Part shown: positions 24,920 through 32,184 of the stretch, piece after piece | Numbering within the stretch: the first letter of the stretch is position 1 | How the letters are laid out: each line of letters begins with the position of its first letter | Origin: an uncultured Alistipes sp. | GTDB taxonomy: Bacteria > Bacteroidota > Bacteroidia > Bacteroidales > Rikenellaceae | Assembly: GCA_949286165.1 (NCBI GenBank) | Contig: CASDZK010000016.1 | Coordinates: 1 to 64,000, forward strand | DNA length: 64,000 bases | Direction of reading: 5' to 3' | The notes under the pieces: model-generated | Database searches by the model: none | Seen by the model: the letters and a program-made list of their open reading frames with translations, nothing else | What the model was told of the DNA's origin: nothing | Position numbers and translations under genes: made by a program

Positions 24920-25534
24920 ATGCAGATAACCCCTCCTAAAATCATAACGCGTATTTTCCCGGAACTGATCTGGCATATCGATAGCGAAGACGGCCGTGCC
25001 GTTTATCTTACTTTCGACGACGGTCCTAATCCCGAAACTACTCCCTGGATTTTGGAGACTTTGTCCAAGTATGATGCCAAGGCCACTTTTTTTTGTTTGG
25101 GAAAGAATGCCGAACAGTATCCCGATGTCTTTCGGATGGTTCTCGAAGGCGGGCATGCCGTAGGCAACCATACTTACAGCCATCAGAAAGGGTGGGAGAT
25201 GCGTACCGGTCGTTATGTGGAAGATGTGGATCTTGCGGATAATTTTATTCGTTCCAATTTGTTCCGTCCTCCTTACGGACGGATCAAGCCTCGCCAGATA
25301 CGCCGGATTTCCGAACGTTATAAATTGATTATGTGGAATGTGCTTTCGCGCGATTACAGCCAGTTCGTGTCTCCCCGTGCGTGCGTGAGGAATGTGACGA
25401 ATTATGTGAAGGGCGGTTCTATCGTCGTGTTCCACGATTCCAAAAAGGCGTATCGCAATATGAGCTATGCGTTGCCCCGGGTATTGGAGCATATCCGGGC
25501 GCAGGGTTTGCGATGTGATAAGATCGAGTTGTAA
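24920..25534 (+). CDS. Polysaccharide deacetylase (NodB homology, CE4)
   Basis: A 204-residue NodB-fold enzyme that removes N- or O-acetyl groups from polysaccharide such as peptidoglycan or chitin-like glycans. All catalytic motifs are present: TFDDGPNPETT (catalytic and metal Asp, about 33-43), NHTYSHQ (metal His pair), RPPYGR, LIMWNVLSRDY and IVVFHDS. There is no obvious N-terminal signal peptide, so it may be cytoplasmic or membrane-exported in another way. It lies 44 bases upstream of ubiX with the same orientation. Confidence 0.88.
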   Translation: MQITPPKIITRIFPELIWHIDSEDGRAVYLTFDDGPNPETTPWILETLSKYDAKATFFCLGKNAEQYPDVFRMVLEGGHAVGNHTYSHQKGWEMRTGRYVEDVDLADNFIRSNLFRPPYGRIKPRQIRRISERYKLIMWNVLSRDYSQFVSPRACVRNVTNYVKGGSIVVFHDSKKAYRNMSYALPRVLEHIRAQGLRCDKIEL

Positions 25535-25578
25535 TTTTCGTTTCGATTTTTCGAAACGGGCAAAATATTCGTTTCCCG

Positions 25579-26148
25579 ATGAAAATAGTTGTAGCCGTGT
25601 CCGGAGCGAGCGGATCGATTTATGCCCGCTTGCTGATCGCCCGTTTGTCTGCCTGCGCTGCCGTGGAAAGCGTGGCCGTGGTTTGTTCGGACAACGCCTT
25701 GCGGATTGCAAGGCATGAATTGTCCGGACCTTTGTACGATGACGCTTGCTCCAAAATCGTTTCGTACGCGAATACCGATCTTTTCGCGCCGATGGCTTCC
25801 GGGTCGTCCGGGTACGATGCCATGGTCGTCGTACCGGCCTCGATGGGGGCGGTCGGAAGAATGGCCGGGGGAATCTCCGACGACCTGATATCCCGCGCGG
25901 CCGACGTGATGTTGAAAGAGCGTCGGAAACTGATTGTCGTTTTCCGGGAAATGCCGCTTTCCTATATCCATCTTCAAAATCTGAGCGCCCTTACGCTTGC
26001 GGGTGCGGTCGTGTTGCCTGCGGCGCCTGCTTTCTATGCTTTGCCGGGAGATGTGGAAAGTTTGTGCAACAGCGTGGTGGATAAGATTTTTCTGCAATTG
26101 GCTTTGGCGGACGAGTCGCTTTTCCGATGGGCCGGCAGGCTTAAATAA
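25579..26148 (+). CDS. ubiX: UbiX-like flavin prenyltransferase
   Basis: A 189-residue flavoprotein that attaches a dimethylallyl group to FMN to make prenylated FMN, the cofactor of UbiD decarboxylases. It starts MKIVVAVSGASGSIYARLL with the SGASG FMN-binding motif. PASMGAVGRMAGGISDDLIS matches the family, as does the ERRKLIVVFREMPLSYIHLQNL block, whose basic residues handle the prenyl phosphate. No ubiD gene is in the window, so the partner decarboxylase must lie elsewhere. Confidence 0.93.
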   Translation: MKIVVAVSGASGSIYARLLIARLSACAAVESVAVVCSDNALRIARHELSGPLYDDACSKIVSYANTDLFAPMASGSSGYDAMVVVPASMGAVGRMAGGISDDLISRAADVMLKERRKLIVVFREMPLSYIHLQNLSALTLAGAVVLPAAPAFYALPGDVESLCNSVVDKIFLQLALADESLFRWAGRLK

Positions 26149-26216
26149 ATGAAAAAGAGGAGTAGTTTTCGGAATATATTTCTTATTTTTACTCTCCGGA
26201 ACCAGAAGGAGTAATC

Positions 26217-27122
26217 ATGAGCGAGGAACGACATATTTTGCCTTATGTTCGTCGTATCCATATCGACGGGCTTTTCGGATATATTTCCGTGGACTGGCAG
26301 CTTCGGCGGGGGGTCAATGTGCTTTCGGGGATTAACGGGAGCGGCAAGAGTTCTATTTTGCAGGCTTTCGCGCAGTTATTGAAATACGGTTATTATAAAA
26401 ACGAACAGAAACCGTTGGCAAAAATCGAGGTTTATCTCGAAAACGGAAAGAAAATCGTTTCGGATACTGCGGCACCTTCCGGCGTTGCCGATAAGGAATA
26501 TTACAGCAATGTGAATGTCATCAGCACGTTCGATGCGTCGTTAAAGACGTCGGAGTCCGTGCGGAAATTGACCGATAATAAGGTCAATTCGGACTTGGAT
26601 TGGGATCTTTATCAGGTGGAGGCGAAATTTCTCAAGTATCAGTTGGCCATGGGAAAACGGGCCATCGAGCTTTTGATGCGGGGAAACCGTCCGGAAGAGG
26701 TGTCGTCGCTGATGAGCCGGAAGACGCTGTTTTACGACGTCATGGATGCTTTTTTCAAAGAATCTGGGAAAGTCATTGAACGGGATAAGGACGAAATTCG
26801 TTTCCGGGATAAAAACGGGCGGCCGCTTTCTCCTTACCAGCTCTCTTCCGGCGAGAAGCAGTTGGTTATCATTCTGACGACGGTCTTGTGCCAGAACGGG
26901 GAACCTTATATCTTGTTGATGGACGAACCTGAAATTTCCCTGCATTTCGACTGGCAGAAAAAATTGATCGGGGCCGTCATGCGGCTGAATCCCGCACTTC
27001 AGTTGATTCTGACTACACATTCGCCGGCCGTCGTCATGGAAGGATGGCTGGATCGGGTGCAGGATGTCAGTGACCTGATTGTCGTCAAACCGGATCCGTC
27101 CGTTATTCCTGACCCGCAATGA
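26217..27122 (+). CDS. AAA ATPase, AriA-like (PARIS-type pair)
   Basis: A 301-residue ABC/SMC-like ATPase. Walker A is GINGSGKSS (38-46), the signature is LSSGEKQ (209-215), Walker B is ILLMDEPE (232-239) and the H-loop is TTHSP (266-270). The insertion between Walker A and the signature is short, without a long coiled coil, as in AAA_15/AAA_21 proteins. The stop overlaps the next start (ATGA), so it is translationally coupled to a DUF4435 protein. AAA plus DUF4435 is the composition of PARIS phage-defence systems (AriA/AriB), in which the ATPase senses a phage protein and releases a TOPRIM nuclease. It could instead be a conserved housekeeping pair of Bacteroidetes. Confidence 0.85.
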   Translation: MSEERHILPYVRRIHIDGLFGYISVDWQLRRGVNVLSGINGSGKSSILQAFAQLLKYGYYKNEQKPLAKIEVYLENGKKIVSDTAAPSGVADKEYYSNVNVISTFDASLKTSESVRKLTDNKVNSDLDWDLYQVEAKFLKYQLAMGKRAIELLMRGNRPEEVSSLMSRKTLFYDVMDAFFKESGKVIERDKDEIRFRDKNGRPLSPYQLSSGEKQLVIILTTVLCQNGEPYILLMDEPEISLHFDWQKKLIGAVMRLNPALQLILTTHSPAVVMEGWLDRVQDVSDLIVVKPDPSVIPDPQ

Positions 27123-28129
27123 ACAAACTGGTTCGCAATCTTTCTTCCGGTTACTTGTCCGTTTCGCAGGCATTTTCCCGTGAAAACCGACAGGGACGGA
27201 CCGTATATGCCTATGTAGAAGGGTATGAGGATATCGCCTTTTGGCGAGGGGTGTTTTCGGCGTACGAGACGGAGTCGCTTCGTTTCGAGATCAATACTCC
27301 TTCACGGGACGATTTGGCCAAAGGAAAGAAAGTATTGCTGGCTATGGCCGAAAATTGCGGCGATTCCATGGTTTTATGCGTGGACAGCGATTTCGATTAT
27401 CTGTTCGGAGACCATACGGCGCAATCGCGCCAGGTCAACCGTTCTCCGTTTATTTTTCAGACGTACGTCTATTCGGTGGAGAACTATTTGTGTTATCCTC
27501 CGTCGTTGCGCGAGGCCTGCGTACGGGCTACGAATAACGATACCTATCTGTTCGATTTCGAATATTTCATGAGGGAATATTCGCGGGCGATTTATTCCGT
27601 GTTTTTGTGGTATGTTTATTCCGCGTTGCAAAAGAAGGAAAACTTTTTTACGCTGAACGATTTCCGCAATACCGTAAAACTGAATTACCTGCAATTGGAA
27701 AATAACGGGGAAGAAACGATTGCATGGCTGCGGAGGGTGGTCTCGAGAAAACTGCAAAAACTGGAACAGCATTATCCGCATTGGGTAAACAAAGTGTTGG
27801 AATTCGGAAATGGCTTGAAGCACAAGGGCGTGACGGCGGACAACGTGTATCTTTACATGCATGGCCACACGTTGTTTGACCATGTCGTTCTGATCGCGGT
27901 CAATACCGTTTGCGAAACGTTGAAGATGCAGATGTTGGAATTGATCCGGCGCAGCAATAAAACGGGAACCGCTCTCAATAACGAATACAGCAATTATAAA
28001 AATTCTTTGCGGGATATCGCCAGTATTCTGAAGGACAACGGCCAGTACCGGAAAGTGGAGCTGTTTCGGAAACTGGAATCGGATATCGAGGCTTTTATTC
28101 GCCGTCAGGAAAAGAAAAACGGGGAATGA
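27119..28129 (+). CDS. DUF4435 TOPRIM-like protein, AriB-like
   Basis: A 336-residue protein of the DUF4435 family. The TOPRIM-type acidic residues are visible: Glu34 in AYVEGYEDIAFW and the DxDxD cluster Asp89, Asp91, Asp93 in LCVDSDFDYLF, with Glu121 in YSVENYL nearby. These would bind metal for nuclease activity. The C-terminal half is helical with Lys/Glu-rich segments, ending FIRRQEKKNGE. It is encoded with a 4-base overlap after the AAA ATPase. The match to the effector of PARIS is by architecture; activity is not proven, and the length is slightly longer than some AriB proteins. Confidence 0.8.
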   Translation: MNKLVRNLSSGYLSVSQAFSRENRQGRTVYAYVEGYEDIAFWRGVFSAYETESLRFEINTPSRDDLAKGKKVLLAMAENCGDSMVLCVDSDFDYLFGDHTAQSRQVNRSPFIFQTYVYSVENYLCYPPSLREACVRATNNDTYLFDFEYFMREYSRAIYSVFLWYVYSALQKKENFFTLNDFRNTVKLNYLQLENNGEETIAWLRRVVSRKLQKLEQHYPHWVNKVLEFGNGLKHKGVTADNVYLYMHGHTLFDHVVLIAVNTVCETLKMQMLELIRRSNKTGTALNNEYSNYKNSLRDIASILKDNGQYRKVELFRKLESDIEAFIRRQEKKNGE

Positions 28130-28161
28130 TTTTGAATATTCCGATTTTATTGTAAAATTTG
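28130..28161 (+). promoter_or_regulatory. Putative promoter of the trp leader
   Basis: TTTTG at 28130-28134 and AAAATTTG at 28154-28161, spaced 19 bases, resemble a Bacteroidetes promoter; the first base of the -7 element departs from TAnnTTTG. The transcript would start near 28168, 14 bases before the leader-peptide ATG. Confidence 0.5.
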
Positions 28162-28181
28162 TGCTCGTTAACGATTATTGC

Positions 28182-28238
28182 ATGATGTACGATATATTGG
28201 CGTCCGCATTTTTTTGGTGGTGGCATTCTCCGATTTGA
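28182..28238 (+). CDS. Trp leader peptide (MMYDILASAFFWWWHSPI)
   Basis: An 18-codon frame, ATG at 28182 (or 28185) to TGA at 28236-28238, encoding MMYDILASAFFWWWHSPI. Codons 12-14 are three consecutive TGG tryptophan codons (28215-28223), preceded by two Phe codons. It lies 116 bases upstream of trpB and 50 bases upstream of an intrinsic terminator hairpin. This is the classical design of a ribosome-mediated attenuator: stalling at Trp codons when charged tRNA-Trp is scarce favours an antiterminator. The peptide itself is probably without function. It is too short for gene finders. Confidence 0.88.
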   Translation: MMYDILASAFFWWWHSPI

Positions 28239-28241
28239 TCA

Positions 28242-28321
28242 GGTAAACGAAGAATGGCAAGGCCGCTTATATGTCTATGAGATAGGGAAAGCCCGTTGTT
28301 TACCGCGAACAACGGGCTTTT
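28242..28321 (+). terminator. Attenuator region of trpB (antiterminator/terminator)
   Basis: The terminator stem is AAAGCCCGTTGTT (28288-28300) with AACAACGGGCTTT (28308-28320), loop TACCGCG, closing with TTTT. A competing antiterminator can form: GGTAAACGA (28242-28250), just after the leader-peptide stop, pairs with TTGTTTACC (28296-28304), which covers the end of the 5' terminator arm and its loop. A ribosome stalled at the Trp codons (28215-28223) leaves 28242-28250 free; a ribosome at the stop codon (28236) would cover it and let the terminator form. The model is inferred from sequence. Confidence 0.75.
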
Positions 28322-28353
28322 CGAGTGAAAAGCGACAAACTTAAAATAGAGAT

Positions 28354-29724
28354 ATGATGAAGAAAACAAAAAAATTCATGTTGTCCGAGGACGAAATGCC
28401 TCAAGCGTGGTACAATATCGTGGCGGATATGAAAAACAAGCCGCTGCCTGTGCTGAATCCGCAGACCCGGGAACCCGTAACCCGGGAACAGTTATCGGTT
28501 TTGTTTGCCGAAGGGGTGGTCGATCAGGAGTTTTCACAGGAACGTTACATCGAAATCCCCGAAGAGGTGCAGGACATGTACCGCATTTGGCGTTGCACTC
28601 CGTTGGTTCGGGCCTACGGTCTGGAAAAAGCGCTGGATACGCCGGCTAAGATTTATTTCAAAAACGAGAGCACTTCGCCTATCGGATCGCATAAGCTGAA
28701 TACCGCCATTCCTCAGGTTTATTACAATTATAAGCAGGGAATCAAGCATTTGACCACCGAAACCGGCGGCGGACAATGGGGCAGCGCCTTGAGTTTCGCT
28801 TGCAGCAAATTCGGTCTCGATTTGAAGGTATTCATGGTAAAAGCCAGCTATCATCAAAAGCCTTACCGAAAATTGATGATGAATACCTGGGGAGCCGACG
28901 TCATTCCTTCGCCGAGCAACCTGACGGATGCGGGACGGGCTATCCTGGCACAGGATCCCGATTGTTTGGGGAGTTTGGGAATGGCGATTTCGGAAGCGGT
29001 GGAAATTGCCATGCGCAATCAGGAAACTACCCGTTATACGTTGGGGAGCGTGCTGAATTATGTGTTGATGCACCAGACGATTATCGGGGAGGAAGCGGTC
29101 AAACAATTCGAAAAAGCGGGAGAAATGCCGGATATCGTGATCGGCTGTTTCGGCGGCGGATCCAATTTCGCCGGTATCGGATTCCCCTTTTTACGCATGA
29201 ACCTGGCTGAAGGCCGCAATATCCGGGTTGTTGCCGTGGAACCGCAGTCTTGTCCCAAACTTACGAGAGGCGTTTTCCAGTACGATTTCGGCGATACGAC
29301 GGGATTGACTCCGCTGATTCCGATGTACACGCTCGGACATAATTTCCAGCCGGCCGACATCCATGCCGGCGGATTGCGTTATCACGGTGCCGGGGCTATC
29401 GTCAGTCAGTTGCTGCACGACAAATTGATTGAGGCCGTTTCCGTTCCGCAAATGGAAACGTTCGAAGCCGGGTTGTTGTTCGCCAATACCGAAGGCATCA
29501 TTCCGGCTCCCGAATCCGCCCATGCTATCGCTCAGGCTATCCGCGAAGCGAAAAAGGCGAAAGAGGAAGGAGTGTCCAAAACCATTCTGTTCAATTTATC
29601 GGGTCACGGGTTGATCGATATGTATGCTTATGAACAATATTTTGCCGGCAATTTGAAAAACTTTACCATCAGTGATGAATATATCCGGTCCACGACGTCG
29701 GAGTTGCCGGATATTATTAAATAG
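28354..29724 (+). CDS. trpB: Tryptophan synthase beta chain, TrpB2-like
   Basis: A 456-residue PLP enzyme joining indole and serine to tryptophan. The PLP lysine is Lys113 or 114 in the motif GSHKLNTA. TETGGGQWGSAL is the variant of the ETGAGQHG loop seen in the TrpB2 group. CFGGGSNFAG binds the PLP phosphate. The N-terminus is extended relative to canonical TrpB1 (about 400 residues), as usual for TrpB2. No trpA or other trp gene adjoins it, so it stands alone, but the Trp-codon leader and attenuator upstream show that the cell regulates it by tryptophan supply. It may salvage indole or act with a distant TrpA. The start ATG ATG at 28354 is chosen; the second ATG is possible. Confidence 0.93.
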   Translation: MMKKTKKFMLSEDEMPQAWYNIVADMKNKPLPVLNPQTREPVTREQLSVLFAEGVVDQEFSQERYIEIPEEVQDMYRIWRCTPLVRAYGLEKALDTPAKIYFKNESTSPIGSHKLNTAIPQVYYNYKQGIKHLTTETGGGQWGSALSFACSKFGLDLKVFMVKASYHQKPYRKLMMNTWGADVIPSPSNLTDAGRAILAQDPDCLGSLGMAISEAVEIAMRNQETTRYTLGSVLNYVLMHQTIIGEEAVKQFEKAGEMPDIVIGCFGGGSNFAGIGFPFLRMNLAEGRNIRVVAVEPQSCPKLTRGVFQYDFGDTTGLTPLIPMYTLGHNFQPADIHAGGLRYHGAGAIVSQLLHDKLIEAVSVPQMETFEAGLLFANTEGIIPAPESAHAIAQAIREAKKAKEEGVSKTILFNLSGHGLIDMYAYEQYFAGNLKNFTISDEYIRSTTSELPDIIK

Positions 29725-29732
29725 GCGATATG

Positions 29733-29769
29733 TAAAAAAATCCCGGCGGACCTCCGCCGGGATTTTTTT
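29733..29769. terminator. Bidirectional terminator after trpB and GH89 genes
   Basis: A run of A, then ATCCCGGCGGA, loop CC, TCCGCCGGGAT and a run of T. It is symmetric and lies between two convergent genes, so it can end both transcripts. Confidence 0.9.
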
Positions 29770-29790
29770 ATCCGTCATGAAAAGCGGCGG

Positions 29791-31941
29791 CTATATGCCG
29801 GCTTGTTCGAACACTTTTTTCGCCGTGTCTATCGCGTCGCCCTGAGCTTCGGAAGAGTACGGATTGTGTTGTGTGATCCAGCTCTCTTCGAGGGCATAAA
29901 AATCGATCGGAGCCGGGTTTTCGCCTTGCATGACCTGTTTCAGCCGGTCGAAATAACGTTTCCACCGCATGTAATAGTAATCTTTCAATAGGCCGTTCCA
30001 TTCCCTGTGCGCGTAATCCAGCAGGCCGTTGTCGGCGGCTTCTCGGTTTCCCCAGGTGGTAATCTGCACCCGGGCGTTCCATTCGTACAAATCTTTTTCC
30101 TCTTCCGTTTTGCCCAGGCTCCTTGCTCGGTTGATCCAGGTCCCTAACCTGAATTCCGGGCGTGTTCCCAATAGTTCGTCCTGCAACAGGATCAGGTTCA
30201 GGAACTGTTCGGAGAGCGCCTCTACCGCGTCCGGGTTTCCCGCCCGATAAGCGGCCGTTACCGCTTTCTGGACAATGCGGCCTTTTTCGGTAACCGCCTG
30301 CCGCACAATGTCGATCAAATCGTATTCGAAATTATTGTTGCCGCGGTATTGGTCCGCTACGGACAAAAACATCGTCGCCGCTTTCATGACGTCCGCCGGA
30401 TCGTAATACATGGTCGTGTGGGACCAGGTCGATACGGTCGTGACGTCTTCTTTGGGACGGGCGCAGAAAACCGATTCTACCGTTCCTTCCTGGGTCGATT
30501 CTGCAGGACAGTTGTATACGGAGTTGGAAAGGATTTCCCAAGCCTGTTCGAGAACGGTGTCCCGTGCGCCGTATCGGGCGAATACGTAATCCCGCAGCCA
30601 GGCGTCTTTGCTGAAACGTTCGGCTCGCCAGGGCAGTTCGGTCAGCAACTCGAACATGACCGGATTGTTCTCGCTGCCTTCCATGGTCATTCCCACACCT
30701 TTCAACGTGGATCCTTTGGATTGTTCTTTGGCGTCGTAAAACCCGTCGATGACATGGGCCATTTTTCCGTGCAGTCCCACATTGCCTCCGAAATTCAGCA
30801 ACATGCAATAGATCCAGTCGTGTTTCCCGTACCCGTCGGGCCGTTGCCATGTGGAAGGCGCGCCCCATTGGGGACGGCTTTCGCTGAACAGGTCCAATAC
30901 TACGAGGTCTCCCGCGTTCAGATTTTTGATCATGGCTTCCCGGGGATTGGCCTGCCAGGCCTGTATGACCCATACGGCTTCCGGATTTTCCCGCTTCATG
31001 GCCTTCATGATGGCTTTGCCTGCGGCATCCAGATCCACGCCTTCCACGCTTCCTCCTTCATGGAACGGGTCCATGGCATAGAATTTCGCTTTCCCGTACA
31101 GTTTTTCCATTTCCTTGTAATACAGGGCGGCTATTTCTTCGAACCGGGGGTCGGTAGGTTGAATGAAGGCCGGCCGGCGGAATGCGCCCCAATTGTCGGG
31201 CGGCGTAACGTCTAAACCTAATTTTTCGTTCACGTTGTGCGGAATCATGCCCGAATAGCCGGGCAGTACGGGTTCGATGCCGTATTCGCGCATTCGTTTC
31301 AGGATTTTTTGTTGAAGTTCGATCTGCTGCCGGTACCAGTTTTTAGAAACCGGACCGCCCCAACCTTCCAGGTTGTTCATCAGCCACCATGCCATGAATC
31401 CCGGTCCCGGAACGAAACGGCTGATTTCTTCTTCATCGTACCCTAACTTTTTCAGTACGTTATACCATACGCCTTCCGTACCGACTAAAGCCAGGGGCAT
31501 ATTGATACCGTGAAGCGCCATCCAGTCGATCTCTTTTTCCCAGCGTTCCCAATCCCAGAAAGCCATGGTGTAGGAAAAGGTGCAGTAGTTGAGGTCGTAC
31601 CGGTATTTCATGTCCGTTTCGTGACGTTCCTTGCGGGAGACGGCGGGCAGCGTGTCGGGCAACTTCGCCGTCATGCCGTTCCAGGACAGATGAATTCCTG
31701 CGTAATATTTCAGATACCAGTTGATGCCGGTAGCTATATTGACGGGGTTGTTGCCCCGCACGACGATTTTGTCGCCTTGCTGGTCCAGTTCGAAGAAATC
31801 TTTTTCCGAAGCGATTTCTTCGATGATGAATTTTTGGGAACTTCCTTTATCGATGCGCTCCAACAGGTTTTGGATCGGAGACGCGGCATACGATATTGCC
31901 GAGCAGGTCAATAATAATAACCATGCGAATACTGATTTCAT
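29791..31941 (-). CDS. GH89 alpha-N-acetylglucosaminidase (NAGLU-like)
   Basis: A 716-residue secreted enzyme that removes terminal alpha-GlcNAc, as found in heparan sulfate and gastric mucin. It has a signal peptide (MKSVFAWLLLLTCSAISYA). The N-terminal domain is at about 20-105. The catalytic barrel (about 110-440) has KYRYDLNYCTFSYTMAFW and WMALHGINMPLALVG, both typical of NAGLU. The likely catalytic acids are Glu295 in MDPFHEGGS and Glu421 in VGMTMEGSENN. A helical C-terminal domain follows, with YYMRWKRYFDRLKQ near the end. A small inverted repeat, TTGCCGG/CCGGCAA (31997-32016), sits in its 5' region. Confidence 0.94.
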   Translation of the reverse strand: MKSVFAWLLLLTCSAISYAASPIQNLLERIDKGSSQKFIIEEIASEKDFFELDQQGDKIVVRGNNPVNIATGINWYLKYYAGIHLSWNGMTAKLPDTLPAVSRKERHETDMKYRYDLNYCTFSYTMAFWDWERWEKEIDWMALHGINMPLALVGTEGVWYNVLKKLGYDEEEISRFVPGPGFMAWWLMNNLEGWGGPVSKNWYRQQIELQQKILKRMREYGIEPVLPGYSGMIPHNVNEKLGLDVTPPDNWGAFRRPAFIQPTDPRFEEIAALYYKEMEKLYGKAKFYAMDPFHEGGSVEGVDLDAAGKAIMKAMKRENPEAVWVIQAWQANPREAMIKNLNAGDLVVLDLFSESRPQWGAPSTWQRPDGYGKHDWIYCMLLNFGGNVGLHGKMAHVIDGFYDAKEQSKGSTLKGVGMTMEGSENNPVMFELLTELPWRAERFSKDAWLRDYVFARYGARDTVLEQAWEILSNSVYNCPAESTQEGTVESVFCARPKEDVTTVSTWSHTTMYYDPADVMKAATMFLSVADQYRGNNNFEYDLIDIVRQAVTEKGRIVQKAVTAAYRAGNPDAVEALSEQFLNLILLQDELLGTRPEFRLGTWINRARSLGKTEEEKDLYEWNARVQITTWGNREAADNGLLDYAHREWNGLLKDYYYMRWKRYFDRLKQVMQGENPAPIDFYALEESWITQHNPYSSEAQGDAIDTAKKVFEQAGI

Positions 31942-32020
31942 AAGATTTTGGGTTTATTTCGTTCGTTTGTTGTTTCCGTTCGGGACGGACAGGAATTTGC
32001 CGGAAACAACCGGCAATTCT

Positions 32021-32029
32021 GCAAAGATA
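32021..32029 (-). promoter_or_regulatory. -7 element for the GH89 gene
   Basis: The minus strand reads TATCTTTGC, 80 bases upstream of the GH89 start. The transcript would include the TTGCCGG/CCGGCAA hairpin at 31997-32016 in its leader. Confidence 0.6.
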
Positions 32030-32154
32030 GTGAATTTCGGGGAGGAATGAAAAGGATTTTCGGCGGGTCGCGGTTTGGCCGGGTTGGAAAAGGACGGTAA
32101 CAATCTGTTAATGTATTAACAATGAATTGTTTTCAATTATTAGAATTTGTTTTC

Positions 32155-32162
32155 TACCTTTG
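32155..32162 (+). promoter_or_regulatory. -7 element for the SulP gene
   Basis: TACCTTTG, with TTGTTTTC about 20-25 bases upstream. The start point near 32169 lies after an in-frame ATG at 32122, so ATG 32185 is the likely translation start. Confidence 0.65.
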
Positions 32163-32184
32163 CCGCTCCAAATTTAAATGGATT

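Noticed and set aside
29733..29769. CRISPR-like or repeat-array interpretation of palindromes
   Set aside because: Each palindrome is unique in sequence and placed at gene ends; no regularly spaced direct repeats were seen anywhere in the window.
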